From positions 70,375,714-70,439,713 of the forward strand of contig NC_083598.1 in NCBI RefSeq assembly GCF_020882245.1: a stretch of DNA of 64,000 bases, read 5' to 3'. Every line of letters begins with the position of its first letter. Position 1 is the first letter of the stretch. The position numbers and the translations under genes are program-made. Shown one piece after another: positions 9,755 to 21,639 of this stretch. The notes below the pieces were generated by a model. The model saw nothing but the letters and a program-made list of their open reading frames with translations, did no database searches and was not told where the DNA came from. Origin of the DNA: Rhopalosiphum padi. Lineage: Eukaryota > Arthropoda > Insecta > Hemiptera > Aphididae.

Positions 9755-12700
9755 ATGACATCAACTAACACATTGGAGGATAACATCAAAATGTTACATC
9801 AATATATTGAACATTTTCCAGACTTCCCTAAACCAGGAATTTTGTATAAGTAAATACATTTTATTTTTGTGTATATATTTTAATTATATATAAGAATTTT
9901 TTTTTTATTAATTTTATGTTATTTACAATCTGATTAAATTAAAACAATAAGCAAGTTTGATAGCTAGGAGAAATAAAAATGAATACAGATGAAAACTTAG
10001 AGAGGGAACCTTCATTAACAACTCCTCAGAATTGATCAAGTTTTTTCTTTAAATTTTTAGATCTAGTAGATCTCTTTGCCAGATACGTTTTAGATGCCGT
10101 TGAACATTACCGGAAAGGGAAAAAGAAGACATATTTTTGATAATGGGGTTGGGATGGTTCAATGATTTAGAATGGAATGACTGTGGCAATTTGGAGATAT
10201 TTATGGAGAGATTTGTTTGTTATAAACCAGGGAGCTCCCGTTAGAATTTTGAGGCAAATAGATTGAATAGTTTGGAGTGGGCATTTGTTAAAAGGTTTGA
10301 TCGGGCCTCAAATTTGAATGTCATAAGTGATATTGGTCAAATTATATCTATAAATTAAAGTTCTATACTTGAGACACATTTTGGATTTAAGGAGTGTTTT
10401 TAGCAGATGAAGATGAGAATTTGCCTACTTATGTTTAAATTTTGTTTTGGTAAGCCTAAGTGAGGCGCTTGTCTAGGATGATAACCAAATATTTTTTTGA
10501 GGAATGGATTGGGTTTGGGTTTTCATTAATCTGGAGTTGGGGACATTCATTTCGGCTCAAGGTAAATTTAATTGTATAGATTTTTCTTTGTCTATTTTTA
10601 TTTTCCACTTTTTTCCTATTGCGCAATCTTATTTAAATGAGATTGGAAAATATTTACTGCTATGGCTGGGTCTTTGTCAGATGCTAGAATTGCAGTGTCG
10701 TCAACAAATGTGGCAAGTAGTGTTTAATATTTTAGAGGTGAATACATTTAATTCATATTCAGGTATAAAAAATATAAACACAGGAGTCCCACAAAATAGA
10801 AATCTTTTACCTGCACTCTATAATGTATTCATAATCTTATTAAACAAAAAAATTTCAAATATATTAATGCATTTGTTAAATAATATACCTCTAAAGGTAA
10901 AATTGATGTTTTTTGTTGATGCTTTTTTCTGAAAAACAAAAAATTATTGTATATTTTATATAGTTTCCTAAAGTTAATTCTACTTTGAATTTAAAGGATA
11001 ACTTATATTTTATTATTTATTTAAAGTTTAACTTTACAAGAATTTAAAAAATATATTCATAAATATTAAAATAAATAGGCCTCATAATGTATTATACAAC
11101 TAAGAACAAATAAATAAATAATTTTAAGATACTAAAAAATATTAGAAAAGTTTTATTGTTTCTTTATAAATTTGAAATTTAAAAGTTGAAACAGTACATA
11201 CATTTTACTTAAGAGCTAATTTTTTGAATATCACAGTTGACAATTTATCAATTTACAAAAAATTCTAAAAATGGTAAGATCATAATAAAAAAATGAAATT
11301 ATCTTAACATTAAGCATAACTTAAAATATTTTAAATATTATAATTTACAGAGAATATATTTTTATTTTGTAGGGATGTATTATCAGTGTTAAATCATGGT
11401 GATGGAATACAATTGTTGGAAAAAATATTGAAACAAATTTCCAATCATCTGCGTGGTAAAGTTGACTGTATAGCAATGTTGGAGACTCGTGGTTTTATTA
11501 TTGGTCCAATACTTTCTTTACACCTTAATGTACCATGCATACCAGTCAGTAAAAAGGGAAATTTACCAGGCCCTGTTATTGAGTTACCATATATTTTGGA
11601 GTATGGAGAAGTAATTAGTTATTATTTTATATTTGTATAAAATTGATTTGTTTAAAATATATTAAGACAATTTTATGTATTTATATTCAGGATATTTTGA
11701 CAGTACAATTAAATAGCATCATAAAAGGACAGAAGATATTTATAGTGGATGACTTTCTTGCAACTGGAGGTATAAAACCTATTACTTATACAATATTAAT
11801 TTGTTTGAATTATAATAAGTTAAAGTATAACTACAAATTATGATAGCACCATTTTAATTTATGGGTATAATACATTTAAATTGATTTATTGAAGTACTTA
11901 ATTAATATTATAGACAATATTAAATATATTTTTCTTTTGTTTGAATTATTCTCATTACATGACACGGTATTTTTTAGAAATATGTTTTAAAATACAGAAT
12001 GTAAATTTAAACTATTAACAGTTTTTTCACAAAAATGTTAGCCATTAGTTTTAAGTTTTAAAAAATTTGGCACTTGCATAGTGCTCTATTATTTTATCCA
12101 CCCATCCGTCAAATTTTTAAGGTAGTTCAATTGAACTACCTGCAATGGGTGTTAGGTGCTATTGATTATCTATTTATACTATACTTAAATGGTTTAATAA
12201 TATATTATAATTCAATGGCAGACTGTATGGCCATATTGTTGTGTATACCAATAATTTTTAACCTGGAGGGTCACAACTCTTTTGGTAAAATTTAGTATAT
12301 TACGGGCAGTTATTAAAATTATATAAATACATTATTTATTTCTAACTTATTTTTTTTTTTAATAATATCTAATTAATGAATAAACTATGTAATATTACAG
12401 TTATGTGCATCTTAATTTAGTATAATTTAATAGTAATTCTTTTTAATATTACATCATAATAATTAAAATGTTAAGATATTAAACTAATAAATAATGGGTA
12501 TTATTTTTTTTTAGAAAAATAATTAAAATATGTAATTGAAATTTTTACTATAATAATCATTTGCAATTTTAAAATATTAACTTAATTATTTTAGAACCAC
12601 ATAATTTATTATTTTCCAGTATGGTTTTTTTGATTTAACTTATCTTATACTATTAAGTAATAACAGTTTCTTAATAATAAAAAATAATTCTTTATAGCAC

Positions 12701-12924
12701 ACTATACATGCTGTTTTTAAAAAAAATAAATTATAGACTATAGTGTTAGTATTTAATTAAATTAAATACATTTTTATTTTTAATTAGGTACATTAGAAGC
12801 TGCTTCAAAATTAATTAAAAAAGCAGGTGGAGAAGTCGTACAAGGATTAGTATTAATGGAAAAGTGTGAATTAGGAGGACGTAAAAGATTAGATTTTCCA
12901 ATAATATCATTAATATCTGAATAA
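9755..12924 (+). CDS. Aprt: Adenine phosphoribosyltransferase, copy 1
   Basis: This enzyme joins adenine to PRPP to make AMP in cytosolic purine salvage. Four coding exons (9755-9849, 11373-11610, 11691-11769, 12788-12924) have GT-AG introns and join in frame to 182 residues, the usual length of animal APRT (human 180). Landmarks are HFPDFPKPGILYKD near the N-terminus, ETRGFIIGP, the KKGNLPGP loop, ILEYGE carrying the family's catalytic Glu-Tyr pair, and the PRPP-binding motif IFIVDDFLATGGT at residues 127-139. The PRPP loop has Phe where most family members have Leu. A poly(A) signal follows 73 bp after the stop. Intron 1 (1.5 kb) holds retroelement debris. A second copy of the same gene lies 4.8 kb downstream with matching exon lengths. 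Function is well supported by family motifs. Confidence 0.93.
9960..10932 (+). pseudogene. Decayed non-LTR retrotransposon reverse transcriptase fragment
   Basis: Inside intron 1 of the first APRT gene, the frame at 10,504-10,932 encodes GVPQ followed by LLPALYNVFI and later FVDAF. These resemble the GVPQGS-LGP-LYNVFI and FADD motifs of Jockey/RTE-type reverse transcriptases, with key residues changed. The preceding 9,960-10,500 has broken frames of the same less AT-rich character and may belong to the same insert. No intact ORF, poly(A) tail or target duplication was found. Confidence 0.45.
12121..12140. repeat. Perfect 20-bp palindrome in APRT copy 1 intron 3
   Basis: The 10-base arm ggtagttcaa is followed directly by its exact reverse complement. 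It sits in a locally less AT-rich patch, possibly the core of a small degraded inverted-repeat element. Confidence 0.6.
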
Positions 12925-12996
12925 TTATTTGCTGGCAACAAATATACTATTTTTTTTTTGTATTTTAATAATATTGTAGTATTATAAATAGCTATT

Positions 12997-13002
12997 AATA
13001 AA
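12997..13002 (+). terminator. Poly(A) signal of APRT copy 1
   Basis: A canonical AATAAA lies 73 bp after the stop codon, the expected distance for a short 3'UTR. Confidence 0.55.
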
Positions 13003-14369
13003 TTATTATTTTATATATAAAAAAAAAATGTATCTGTGATGTTTATATTCCATAATATTGTTGTCTAATAATTGTATATTTTTTTTGTCCAAAATATCGA
13101 TTGAATTCAAATATTTTTTCACACATTGATGAATTATAATTTTAAAGATTTACTTAATTATTTAAAGTGTTTTCAGTGTACAATACACAATACACTGTTT
13201 GTTGAGTTACAAAATTGTTAATAACCATACATTTTTTATTGTTGAAATGTGTCCAGTGCTCTTGTATATATACTGTAATATTAAGAATTCGAATATTCCA
13301 TTATTATAAATCATTAAAAATTATACTCGAAAGAAAAAATGATTCAAATCAGAATTTAAGATTAAAATATGCAACAGATAGTTAGTTGTATTATTGATAA
13401 TGGGACTGTTTAATTTACTTACTAACTTAATATATTAGTATACTAAAAATTATTATTAAATAATTATGTAAGTGATGTTAATTTCATTGAATATAAAATA
13501 ACAAATAACATATTGTATGAGTAATTTTGTATACAAATCCAGACAAGTTTTTGCAGAATAAATTATATTATATCATCTATTAAGTAGTAAACAAAAAACT
13601 AAGAAGAATTCTAAACATGAGTATTTAAATAATAACAATATACTAACACAATTTAACTAAAACAGGTTACATAAAAAAAATGTTTTTTTATGATATAATA
13701 TGGTTTATTTTATTAAATTTTCTATGAATTTGACATTTAAACATTTTTACCAAACCTTGGAAGCTTGGATAGGTGTAGGGGCAATGTTGGTATGCGAATA
13801 TGTATGTAATGTTTGGTAAAATATTGTAGCATATTATATCCATGTTAGAAAACTTTACAAACTACATAATGTTTTAGCTCAAAAGTATTTAAATACTTAT
13901 AAATAATAAAAGATTACTACATAAGTACTTGTTTGAAGTACATTTGGTATCGATTTACCAACTCTAAAATACATGAAATTTAAAATAAATGTTGTCATTA
14001 AAATATATACAATTCTTAAAAAATGATAATAAAATAAAAATACAATTTTTTTCTTCAAAAATGTTTTTTTTATCTTTTATAACTTTAAATTAATAATAAT
14101 TCTAAGTTTTACTGTTATCCAACAAAACCTTGAAAGCTACTTTTTTTAAATACCTAATATATTATTTATAAATTTGAAATTTTGTTTTAGAATAATATTT
14201 TTAGAAATACAGGTGGTATATTTAAGTATCTACATTAAATATTTGTTTAATAAGTTTTATCTTTTTTTTAATTATTCCAAAACAATATTTTTTAATTATG
14301 TAATGATTATGTATTCATGACTTCATGTCTTAGTTTTTGAATGATAACACACATATTTAATGTGATATT
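13003..14369. other. Inter-paralogue AT-rich DNA
   Basis: I see no gene or well-bounded repeat here. It lies between the end of the first APRT gene and the cluster of nested repeats. Confidence 0.5.
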
Positions 14370-14860
14370 CAGAAACAGAATACTTTTTGGAGGAATTAAA
14401 TTTACAAAAATTATATTTAGAATGCATAGTTATTTAGTTATAACTTATAAGCTCTTAAGTATTTTAAGTATCTATAGATAAGCTATATGCAGAATAGTCG
14501 TACGAGTACACTCGTACAGATGCGCTAGGTGCTACGTAAAATGTTGGTCTATTTCTCCATTCATATACACATTAGATACTGATAACTAAAATAAGCTACT
14601 TGTTCAACATTTTATATTTTTAAATTATAATTATAATTATTAGAATTTCTATCTCATGGTGACGAGATTTTAGAATATGAAATTAAAAATTTACGTATGA
14701 TGTCATTCTGAAAATTATAACGAAATAAAAGTAAAAATATTTATTTTTTTTTGAAATATCTTTAAATTACAACAAATTATGAAAAAAAAACATTTTAAAA
14801 TAAGTAAAAACTTTTTGAAATAATGAAGGCACTTAAAAAAAACACCTAGTAGATATCAAA
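14370..14860. repeat. Diverged foldback-like element
   Basis: This copy resembles the 7.3-7.9 kb foldback element. Shared pieces are the 'agaa.cagaata.ttt' stretch, 'tagttataacttataag', a GC-richer centre ending in 'gtaaaatgttggtc', and the closing 'tagaatatgaaattaaaa' and 'aactttttgaaataatga' strings. It is more degraded and its ends are uncertain. Confidence 0.45.
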
Positions 14861-15170
14861 GACGTTATGAACGATTTTTTTTTGTTAATATGCTATTAAA
14901 TTGAATATTTATTAAAATGAATGCAAATTTAGAATATTACTGAGTAATGACAATATTTTATGATTTTATTACTACACTTTTTAGATTTGGAGTGGAGCAA
15001 TAATCCGATAAATGAATTGATTTTATCAAAATATGTTTTTTTTTGTATTAACGATAAGTTGTGAATAAAATGCATCGATTTTTAAAAATTGGGGTGGTTT
15101 TGGATATAAAATTAAATCTAGTTTGTACTTTGGAGAGGTAAAACTTAAAAATCTCTTAATATGTACTTTT

Positions 15171-15855
15171 AGTACTGGTTTGTTATAGCCCCGCCGCGGC
15201 GAGTGAAAACTTTATAGCCCCGCCACTCAGGTTTGTTATCGCCCCGCCATTCATATATAACAATAAATACATCGTATATAAATATAAAATAATGAGACGC
15301 AAAATACGTACCATACCTATTAGGTGTCTATCATAGGTGTACATCACAAATAATCAATAATATAAAGGAATGTTTTATAGTTAGTGTGCCAAATAGATCA
15401 GAAATTACATTGATACCTATTATTAACCGATATATTAGACATGGTTCTATAATTTTTTCTGACAGTTGGAAAGCTTATGCTAATTTGCAACAACATGGAT
15501 TTCAACATAATCAAGTCAATCATAAATATAATTTCGTGGACCCTAACTCAGGAACCCACAAAATGTTGAAAGAATGTGGGGTTTGGCCAAATGGGGCAAC
15601 AAAAAATGTAGAGGGACGGATAGAAATTTTTTAGACTCGTACTTGGCAGAATTTATGTGGCGATCAAAACTGAATAATAGTGATCCGTTTGAAACTATTT
15701 TAAAAGATATAGCAGAATATTGGGAATCACATAAAGCATAAACATTTTTAATTATATCATTGTTTTATATTTATTATTATACAATTGTTTAATATATTTA
15801 TATACGATGTATTTATTGTTATATATGAATGGCGGGGCGATAACAAACCAGTACC
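15171..15855 (+). mobile_element. Merlin-type DNA transposon, internally deleted, 685 bp
   Basis: The element is flanked by a perfect 8-bp duplication, gtactttt (15163-15170 and 15856-15863), matching the 8-9 bp duplications known for Merlin elements. Its ends read (a/g)gtactggtttgttat in inverted orientation. A perfect 57-bp inverted repeat links 15230-15286 with 15793-15849. The left end carries an extra 59 bp with further copies of 'ttatagccccgcc', so this motif occurs three times on the left and once on the right. The interior holds the C-terminal half of an IS1016/ISXO2-like transposase, the family that defines Merlin. The copy cannot be autonomous. Confidence 0.85.
15386..15741 (+). pseudogene. 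Merlin/ISXO2-like transposase, N-terminally truncated and frameshifted
   Basis: The first frame encodes a DDE-transposase segment with IIFSDSWKAYANLQ (the Asp after FS is the likely second catalytic acid) and HKYNFVDPNSGTH. A frameshift near 15,560 moves the homology to another frame, where the region of the final catalytic Glu (QNVERMW) and the tail NFLDSYLAEFMW follow, up to a TAA at 15,739. About 118 residues remain of the roughly 300 usual for the family; the N-terminal half is missing, as in an internal deletion. The upstream start shown by the open frame is GTG, not ATG, so this is not a functional gene. Confidence 0.8.
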
Positions 15856-16082
15856 GTACTTTTTTTATAATTGAGAAAAACAAACATTCAAGAAAAAACG
15901 GGAATTTTTATGCAAATCAACAATTGTTTTTGTTTTATGTAACTCGAATATGAATAACCGTTGATACTTAAAATTTTTACCAAATGTTTATGATATTGTT
16001 TCTTATTTACGATACAAAATTTAAATATTTAAAATATTTCAACTATTTTCTAGCTATTTATAGGTATTACGACTAATATAAT

Positions 16083-16320
16083 CTATCTATATATATAAAA
16101 ATCTAATGCTGTTTGTTAGTCTCGCTAAAACTTGAGAACGGCTGGACCGATTTAGCTAATTTTGGTCTTAAATTATTTGTGAAAGTCCAGAGAAGGTTTA
16201 AAAAGTTAGAGAATATGAAAATGTTCGGAATTAATTTTATTATTTTCTGTAATCTTTTCGTAGAGCAATAAATGAATTGTATCGATTCACACTGATCGAT
16301 CAAAGTCTAAAATAAATAAT
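16083..16320 (+). mobile_element. Helitron-like 5' terminal fragment
   Basis: The stretch starts with tctatatatataaaa-type sequence and continues with 'ctgtttgttagtctcgctaaaacttg' and 'cggctggaccgattt', which resembles the 5' ends of insect Helitrons. No 3' hairpin plus CTAG end or Rep/helicase coding was found, so only a fragment is claimed. Confidence 0.4.
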
Positions 16321-16768
16321 AATGTATTGTGCTTGTGCCTATAAGAAGATGTGGTCAAAGTTCAAACTATAAGCAATAGGCTTTCTATAATGTTTAGATT
16401 ACTAGATTGGATTTGGATGACAGGATGAGTGAAGAACGTGGTCTGTTGCAATAATACAATATTAAAATTAAAATCATTTTAAACTATATTTTTTTGTTTG
16501 GCGTTATCTATGAATTATATATGACTTAAAACGGCTTTTGTGGACTCGTGGTTGTTTTACTCTGCGGTAAAGACAGTATAATACAGTGTTTCAAGTATTT
16601 TAACATCGATATACATATATATCTATAATGTATATCTATAACAGTAAAATTATTAAATGATTTTGTGGAATAATTAATAATTAATGTTATTAAAAAAGGG
16701 GAAAGTAGGTAACAACTGTTCAGCTGTATCTACAGTTTTTTAAGTATTGGTGAGTTAGGTACTGCAGG

Positions 16769-16895
16769 CACGTATACAAATAAATGTCGTGGGGGTGGGG
16801 GGGTTACAAAATATAGCAATACAAATTGTGCCGCAACATTATAAAACAGTTTTTTCCTCGTTACCTCCCCCCCCTGTATACACTCTTGAGGTACT
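16769..16895. mobile_element. Short MITE with gtatac/G-run termini
   Basis: The left side reads cgtatac followed by a run of Gs, and the right side has a run of Cs followed by gtatac in inverted orientation. It is non-coding. The plan resembles the element at 8.63-8.78 kb. Confidence 0.4.
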
Positions 16896-16899
16896 GTAT

Positions 16900-17742
16900 G
16901 TGTTAAATTTTAATTCTATGATAAATCATTGCATAAGTGCTTACTAAAAGCATTTTTTTTAAATATAAAACGTGAAGATATACATAAATAATGCGTTCTA
17001 GTCGTCCTACATATAACATATTATCACAAAAATAATATAATTTTAAAATTAATACATTCATAGATCCGCAGTTCCGCTCAGAAATTAAAATTGTTAGTGC
17101 CTATTATCTATATTCTTATTGGAATGAAAATAATTATCAGTTTAACACGGTATAAATACCTTAAGCGTTAATGGCACCCCCCCGGCCACGGGCCGCCGCC
17201 CTTAAAGAAAAATAAACAGTGTAATCGCGCGGAATTGTTTGAGAATTCATGGATATCAGTCACGACTTATGACTCGTGATAGAGCAGCTGCATGCGCCAT
17301 GCTGTGAAGTAGTACGCCGATTACCGGTTAGTATACAGTAATTTTTCGTGTTGCCAAGTATGATTGAACTGTTATCAGTTATCAATGAGTTGTATTTATT
17401 AAATTAAATTTGTTTGTTTTCAAATGTTTCCGAAAGGCCAAGACAGCAAGACCACTTTTACAGTTTTACAGCGATTGATATGTAATTTATCGTCGTCATG
17501 ACGTGTCGTCATTATTTAAATCCATTAAGATAACATAAACACGGGCGATAGCAAATTGATTGTGAAAACAAACGTTCACTTAGTGATCGACTTTGAGTTT
17601 GAGTGGATACTGTCAGCAACAGGTAATTTTCTTTCGGTTTTAACACTTTCAATGGCTAATCATATTTTAACCGATTTCATTTTAGGTTTTTATAGTATTA
17701 CATTATTCGAGTGTTGAAGGATTTTCATTGAAATTAATTAAC
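16900..17742 (+). promoter_or_regulatory. Promoter and 5'UTR of APRT copy 2, with a 5'UTR intron
   Basis: The stretch from about 17,160 is clearly richer in G+C than the background, as expected for a promoter. A probable 53-bp intron in the leader runs from 17,633 (cag|gtaatt) to 17,685 (tttcattttag), leaving a 57-bp leader before the ATG at 17,743. I cannot fix the transcription start. Confidence 0.5.
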
Positions 17743-20308
17743 ATGTCTAATACTACCATTGAAGAAGATGCAATTGCATTAAAGAGTTACATCAAGTCAT
17801 ATCCAGACTTCCCTTTGCCTGGAATATTGTTTAGGTGGGTGTATAATTTTTTTGATTGAGGAATGATGAAATTTCTTTTAATATATTTTGTGTCTTTGGG
17901 CCTTTGTAATTATAATAATCTTTTCAAGTGTATAATATTTGTTATCTACTAACCTTGAATTAGTAAAAAAACAATTATTAATATTATGTTGATTTAAAAT
18001 TAAAATACATATTTAATAAGTACCAATTATAAGATTCAGAGAAAATAATATGATATAAGTATAGAGTATATTATTTGTTACTTAAAACAAATCATTATTG
18101 TTGTTTTGAAAAAGATCAGTGAAAAATGTATAATTTATCAATATACATTTTAATATTATGGAATCTATGAAAATATAAAGCTTTTATTACTGATTATTAT
18201 AATTACATTTTTTTAAATTGTTGGTTAAAAGACTAATTATTGTAAATGAATCATTTAAGTTTTCTATTGTATTAGATATCATCTTTGAATAAATCATTTA
18301 TAGTTTTCATAGTTTTATAATCTTAAATAATTCAATCTTAACTATGACATTTGCAATTTTATTTACAGAGATATATTCAATGTATTCCAAAGTACTGATG
18401 GATTAAAGTTGTTAAGTAATATTTTGAAAAAATATGCGATTGAAATTGCTGGTAAAGTTGATTGTGTTGCCATGTTGGAAGCTCGAGGTTTTTTGTTGGG
18501 CACTTTAATGGCATTGTATTTAAATGTTCCCTGTGTTCCAGTTAGGAAGAAGGGAAAGTTACCCGGAAAAGTAGCTCAAATAGAGTATAGTTTGGAGTAT
18601 GCTAAAGTAATTATAAATTGTATTTTGTCTATGAATGAATTATGAAAATAGTAGGTTTAGTTTATTCAATTGTATTTTATCTACTGTGACAAGTATTGCA
18701 TACCTATATATTTATTTTTAAATTGAAAAAATATAATATGCCTAATTAATATTGATAATTATAAAGATATTTTCAGAATAATTGTCTTATAAATAGTGAT
18801 GGTAATAATTTTTATAAACGTGTTGCAACATAAGCAAGCATAATTTTTTAGTTATCATCTTAATTTAAAAGTTTAAAAATATAGTAATTATATGTCCTTT
18901 TTAAAATACAAGTCTAGTAAATTAAATTATTAAAACAATAAATTATACACTGTATACTAAAAAATATAGTAGTTTAAATACAATTTCTTAATGTTCTAAT
19001 CTACATTGCTATTAAAATATTTCCTTAGAGAAAACTGTATCACAAATATTTTACCAAATATTGCATACTATACTTATTAAACATTAAATAGAGATATATT
19101 TTAGAACATATTGTATTGTTTGAATTATTAGCCAATTTCAAATTATATAGTTAACATTTTTATTTATATATTTATATAATATGTGTTATTTATTAGATAT
19201 AACTTTATTCTAAATTTATTTTAAATAAAATAAAAGATAATAATATATTTATTGATAATTGTTAATTATTGTCAAGTAATAATTGTCTTGAAGTATTGGA
19301 AAAGTTTATTTTTATTTATTTTATTACTTGCTAATTTAATTTAATTAATAAGAATATTTATTTACAAATTATTAAAATTATGTTTGTTTTAGGATGTATT
19401 GGAAGTTCAATTAGATGTTTTAAAAGAAGGAAAAAGAGTTCTGGTCATTGATGATTTGTTAGCAACCGGAGGTATGTAATTAAAATATTAAATTAAATAG
19501 TTTATTATCAGGGGTCAGAAGGTTGCACTAAAAAAGTATATTCTTAGCTCTTTAATATGCATTTAAAAACATCAAAAATAGAACTAAAAAATGATAAATA
19601 TGCCAAATAAAATTGTTAACTAAAATTTTTTAATTTGTTTTTATAGATTATGGTAGTAGGTATTTAGCAACAATAGGTTTTTGGTCCAACTTTGGAATGT
19701 AAATATGACGAATCTGATAATTGCAGTAAAATGTGTCTATTATTTTAAAAATAACTAATGAATGGAATAAATCGACGATAACAAATTAACAACCAATAAT
19801 ACACTTACTATTTGAAAATCAAAATACATATTTTCGTTTGCATATTTGTGTACTTTTAGTGGAGTTTTATTTTTTATTTTTCTTATTATATAAAAATATG
19901 TCTATAACTAGCATTAGAAACAGTAAATATGCATAAATTAGCAAAATTAAATTTCTTGTACCAGGAAATTGTGAAACAAATTTGTATCTTACTTTTAATG
20001 TTCTATGGACTTACCAAAAGTAAGATTAAATGTTAAAACTTCTGAGTCCTGCTTATTATTTATTTTTTACTTTATCTATGATAAATTATTTAAAAACACT
20101 CAAATTATTTTAAATTGTAATACACAAACGTGGATTATAAATTATGCTAATTTTACATTAATATTTTTTAGGTACTCTTGATGCTGCTATTAAACTTTTG
20201 AGGAAAACTGGGGCAGAAGTAGTTCAAGCAGTGGTTATTATGGAATTATGTGATTTAGAAGCTCGCAAAAAACTTGACATTCCAATTAAATCATTTATTA
20301 AATACTAA
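17743..20308 (+). CDS. Aprt: Adenine phosphoribosyltransferase, copy 2
   Basis: This is a second enzyme making AMP from adenine and PRPP. Coding exons 17743-17834, 18369-18606, 19393-19471 and 20172-20308 join in frame to 181 residues. Exons 2-4 have exactly the same lengths (238, 79 and 137 nt) and phases as in copy 1, which shows tandem gene duplication including introns. Landmarks are YPDFPLPGILFRD, EARGFLLGT, the RKKGKLPGK loop, SLEYAK with the catalytic Glu-Tyr pair, and the consensus PRPP motif VLVIDDLLATGGT. This copy keeps the consensus motif better than copy 1, while its LPGK replaces the usual LPGP. Protein divergence is considerable, so the duplication is not recent. Poly(A) signal at 20,355. 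Confidence 0.94.
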
Positions 20309-20354
20309 ATGTAATAATATATATATATTATAAGAAAATCATTTTTTTAAATAC

Positions 20355-20360
20355 AATAAA
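20355..20360 (+). terminator. Poly(A) signal of APRT copy 2
   Basis: AATAAA lies 47 bp downstream of the stop codon, consistent with a short 3'UTR. Confidence 0.55.
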
Positions 20361-21225
20361 TATTTTATAAAATATTATTTTAAATTTGCATGGGGGAGGG
20401 GAGCTGAACCTTCCATGTATCCCTAAATCTTTTAAATCATTTATCACATTAATTTTATTATGTATAGAAAATAATATTATACCTTGTACTCAATAGTTAA
20501 AAGTTTTAAGAACCTTCAAATAATAATTTTTGAATTACAACAAAATAATTAAAATTGCAATATGTATTTTTGATATTATCAAACAATTGCTACAAGAACA
20601 ACTTGTAACATTATACTTTTATATTCAATTTTTAAACTTAAGTTATTTAAATTTAAATTTTATGATTTTTTTTCAACAACAAAATAATTTTCCAATAATC
20701 ATTATGTTTTTTAAGAATTTTGTTAGTTGTAAAGCCACTTTTATGCTTATAATACAATTGTGACTATTTATTTTTAATACCTTTAAATGTTATTGCTATG
20801 TAGTGTAATGCAGTTTATAGGTACTTATTTGTACATAATGTCTGTGCTATTGTTTTTCTATGATCTTAACTCTGAGATAAGACCTGTAGCAAAGGCCAAA
20901 TATTCAGAAAGTTTTAAAAACTTTTTTAGGTGATAAACATATTATGTACATTGTACATTTTGCTTTAGATAAACAGCTGATTAGACAGATGGAGTCTTAT
21001 TAAGTTATAATATATTATGGATATTGCATTTCACTATTAATTACAGGCTACTAGGCTAGTGTTAATCGTAAGAGTAATTTGAATTTCTTTTTACACGGAG
21101 TGATGGGAATTTATGCCAAACAAACCCACTCTTTTAGTTTGAATTACATTTTGCACGATTTTTACTCTACATTTTATTAATGCATTGTCATTATTACTCA
21201 GTTAATCATTTCACACTCAGTCCAC
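20361..21225. other. AT-rich intergenic DNA downstream of APRT copy 2
   Basis: No gene is supported. The open frame at 20,530-20,763 is AT-rich low-complexity sequence without protein-like character. Confidence 0.5.
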
Positions 21226-21619
21226 TTAGGTGTAACTAGTCCATTAAGTTAAGGGGGGCTATGGAGTTCTAAAAATGTTTTATAGTAAAGTAAGGTATTT
21301 ATGGGAACAAAATTGCCCCCACACAGTAATACGTTTTAATTTATTTGAATTATGTAGAAAAATAATAAGGAAAATTTAGATTGATTAATAATTAATAATG
21401 CACAAAATTCTTTGTTTTACCTAATATCTATACCAAATATAATAATTGATAATATTTCGTTTACAGGTGGTACACACTACACGGTATACTTCTTTAATTT
21501 GACATTTTTAAACATAAATCGTTACCTAGTTTTTATTTTCATAAAGAAAACTATAAGGCTTTAAGAAATTCTAGGGAGGCTGAAGTCTACCTAAAGCCCC
21601 CCCCCCGGTTACGCCTATG
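21226..21619. mobile_element. MITE with taggtgtaac / gttacgccta ends
   Basis: The left end has taggtgtaac followed by aggggggct, and the right end, reversed, has ataggcgtaacc followed by a G-run and ctttag. This gives imperfect inverted termini about 30 bp long. It is non-coding inside. No clear target duplication was seen. Confidence 0.45.
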
Positions 21620-21639
21620 TCAGTCCATCTATCCTATTA

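Larger units (their letters stand above)
14984..16010 (+). repeat. Dispersed repeat copy B, interrupted by a Merlin-type element
   Basis: Reading from 15,170 straight to 15,864 removes the transposon and one target copy, and restores a sequence colinear with the intact repeat near 26.07-26.40 kb. Both then run through 'ttataattg.gaaaaacaaac' and 'gaatttttatg/cgtaa' to 'aataacc' and 'aatttttaccaaat'. The family is unnamed to me and non-coding in all three copies. Confidence 0.65.

Noticed and set aside
12074..12295. 73-codon frame in intron 3 of APRT copy 1
   Set aside because: Inside a well-supported intron and without a domain.
20530..20763. 77-codon frame downstream of APRT copy 2
   Set aside because: AT-rich, Phe/Ile/Asn-dominated translation typical of non-coding DNA.
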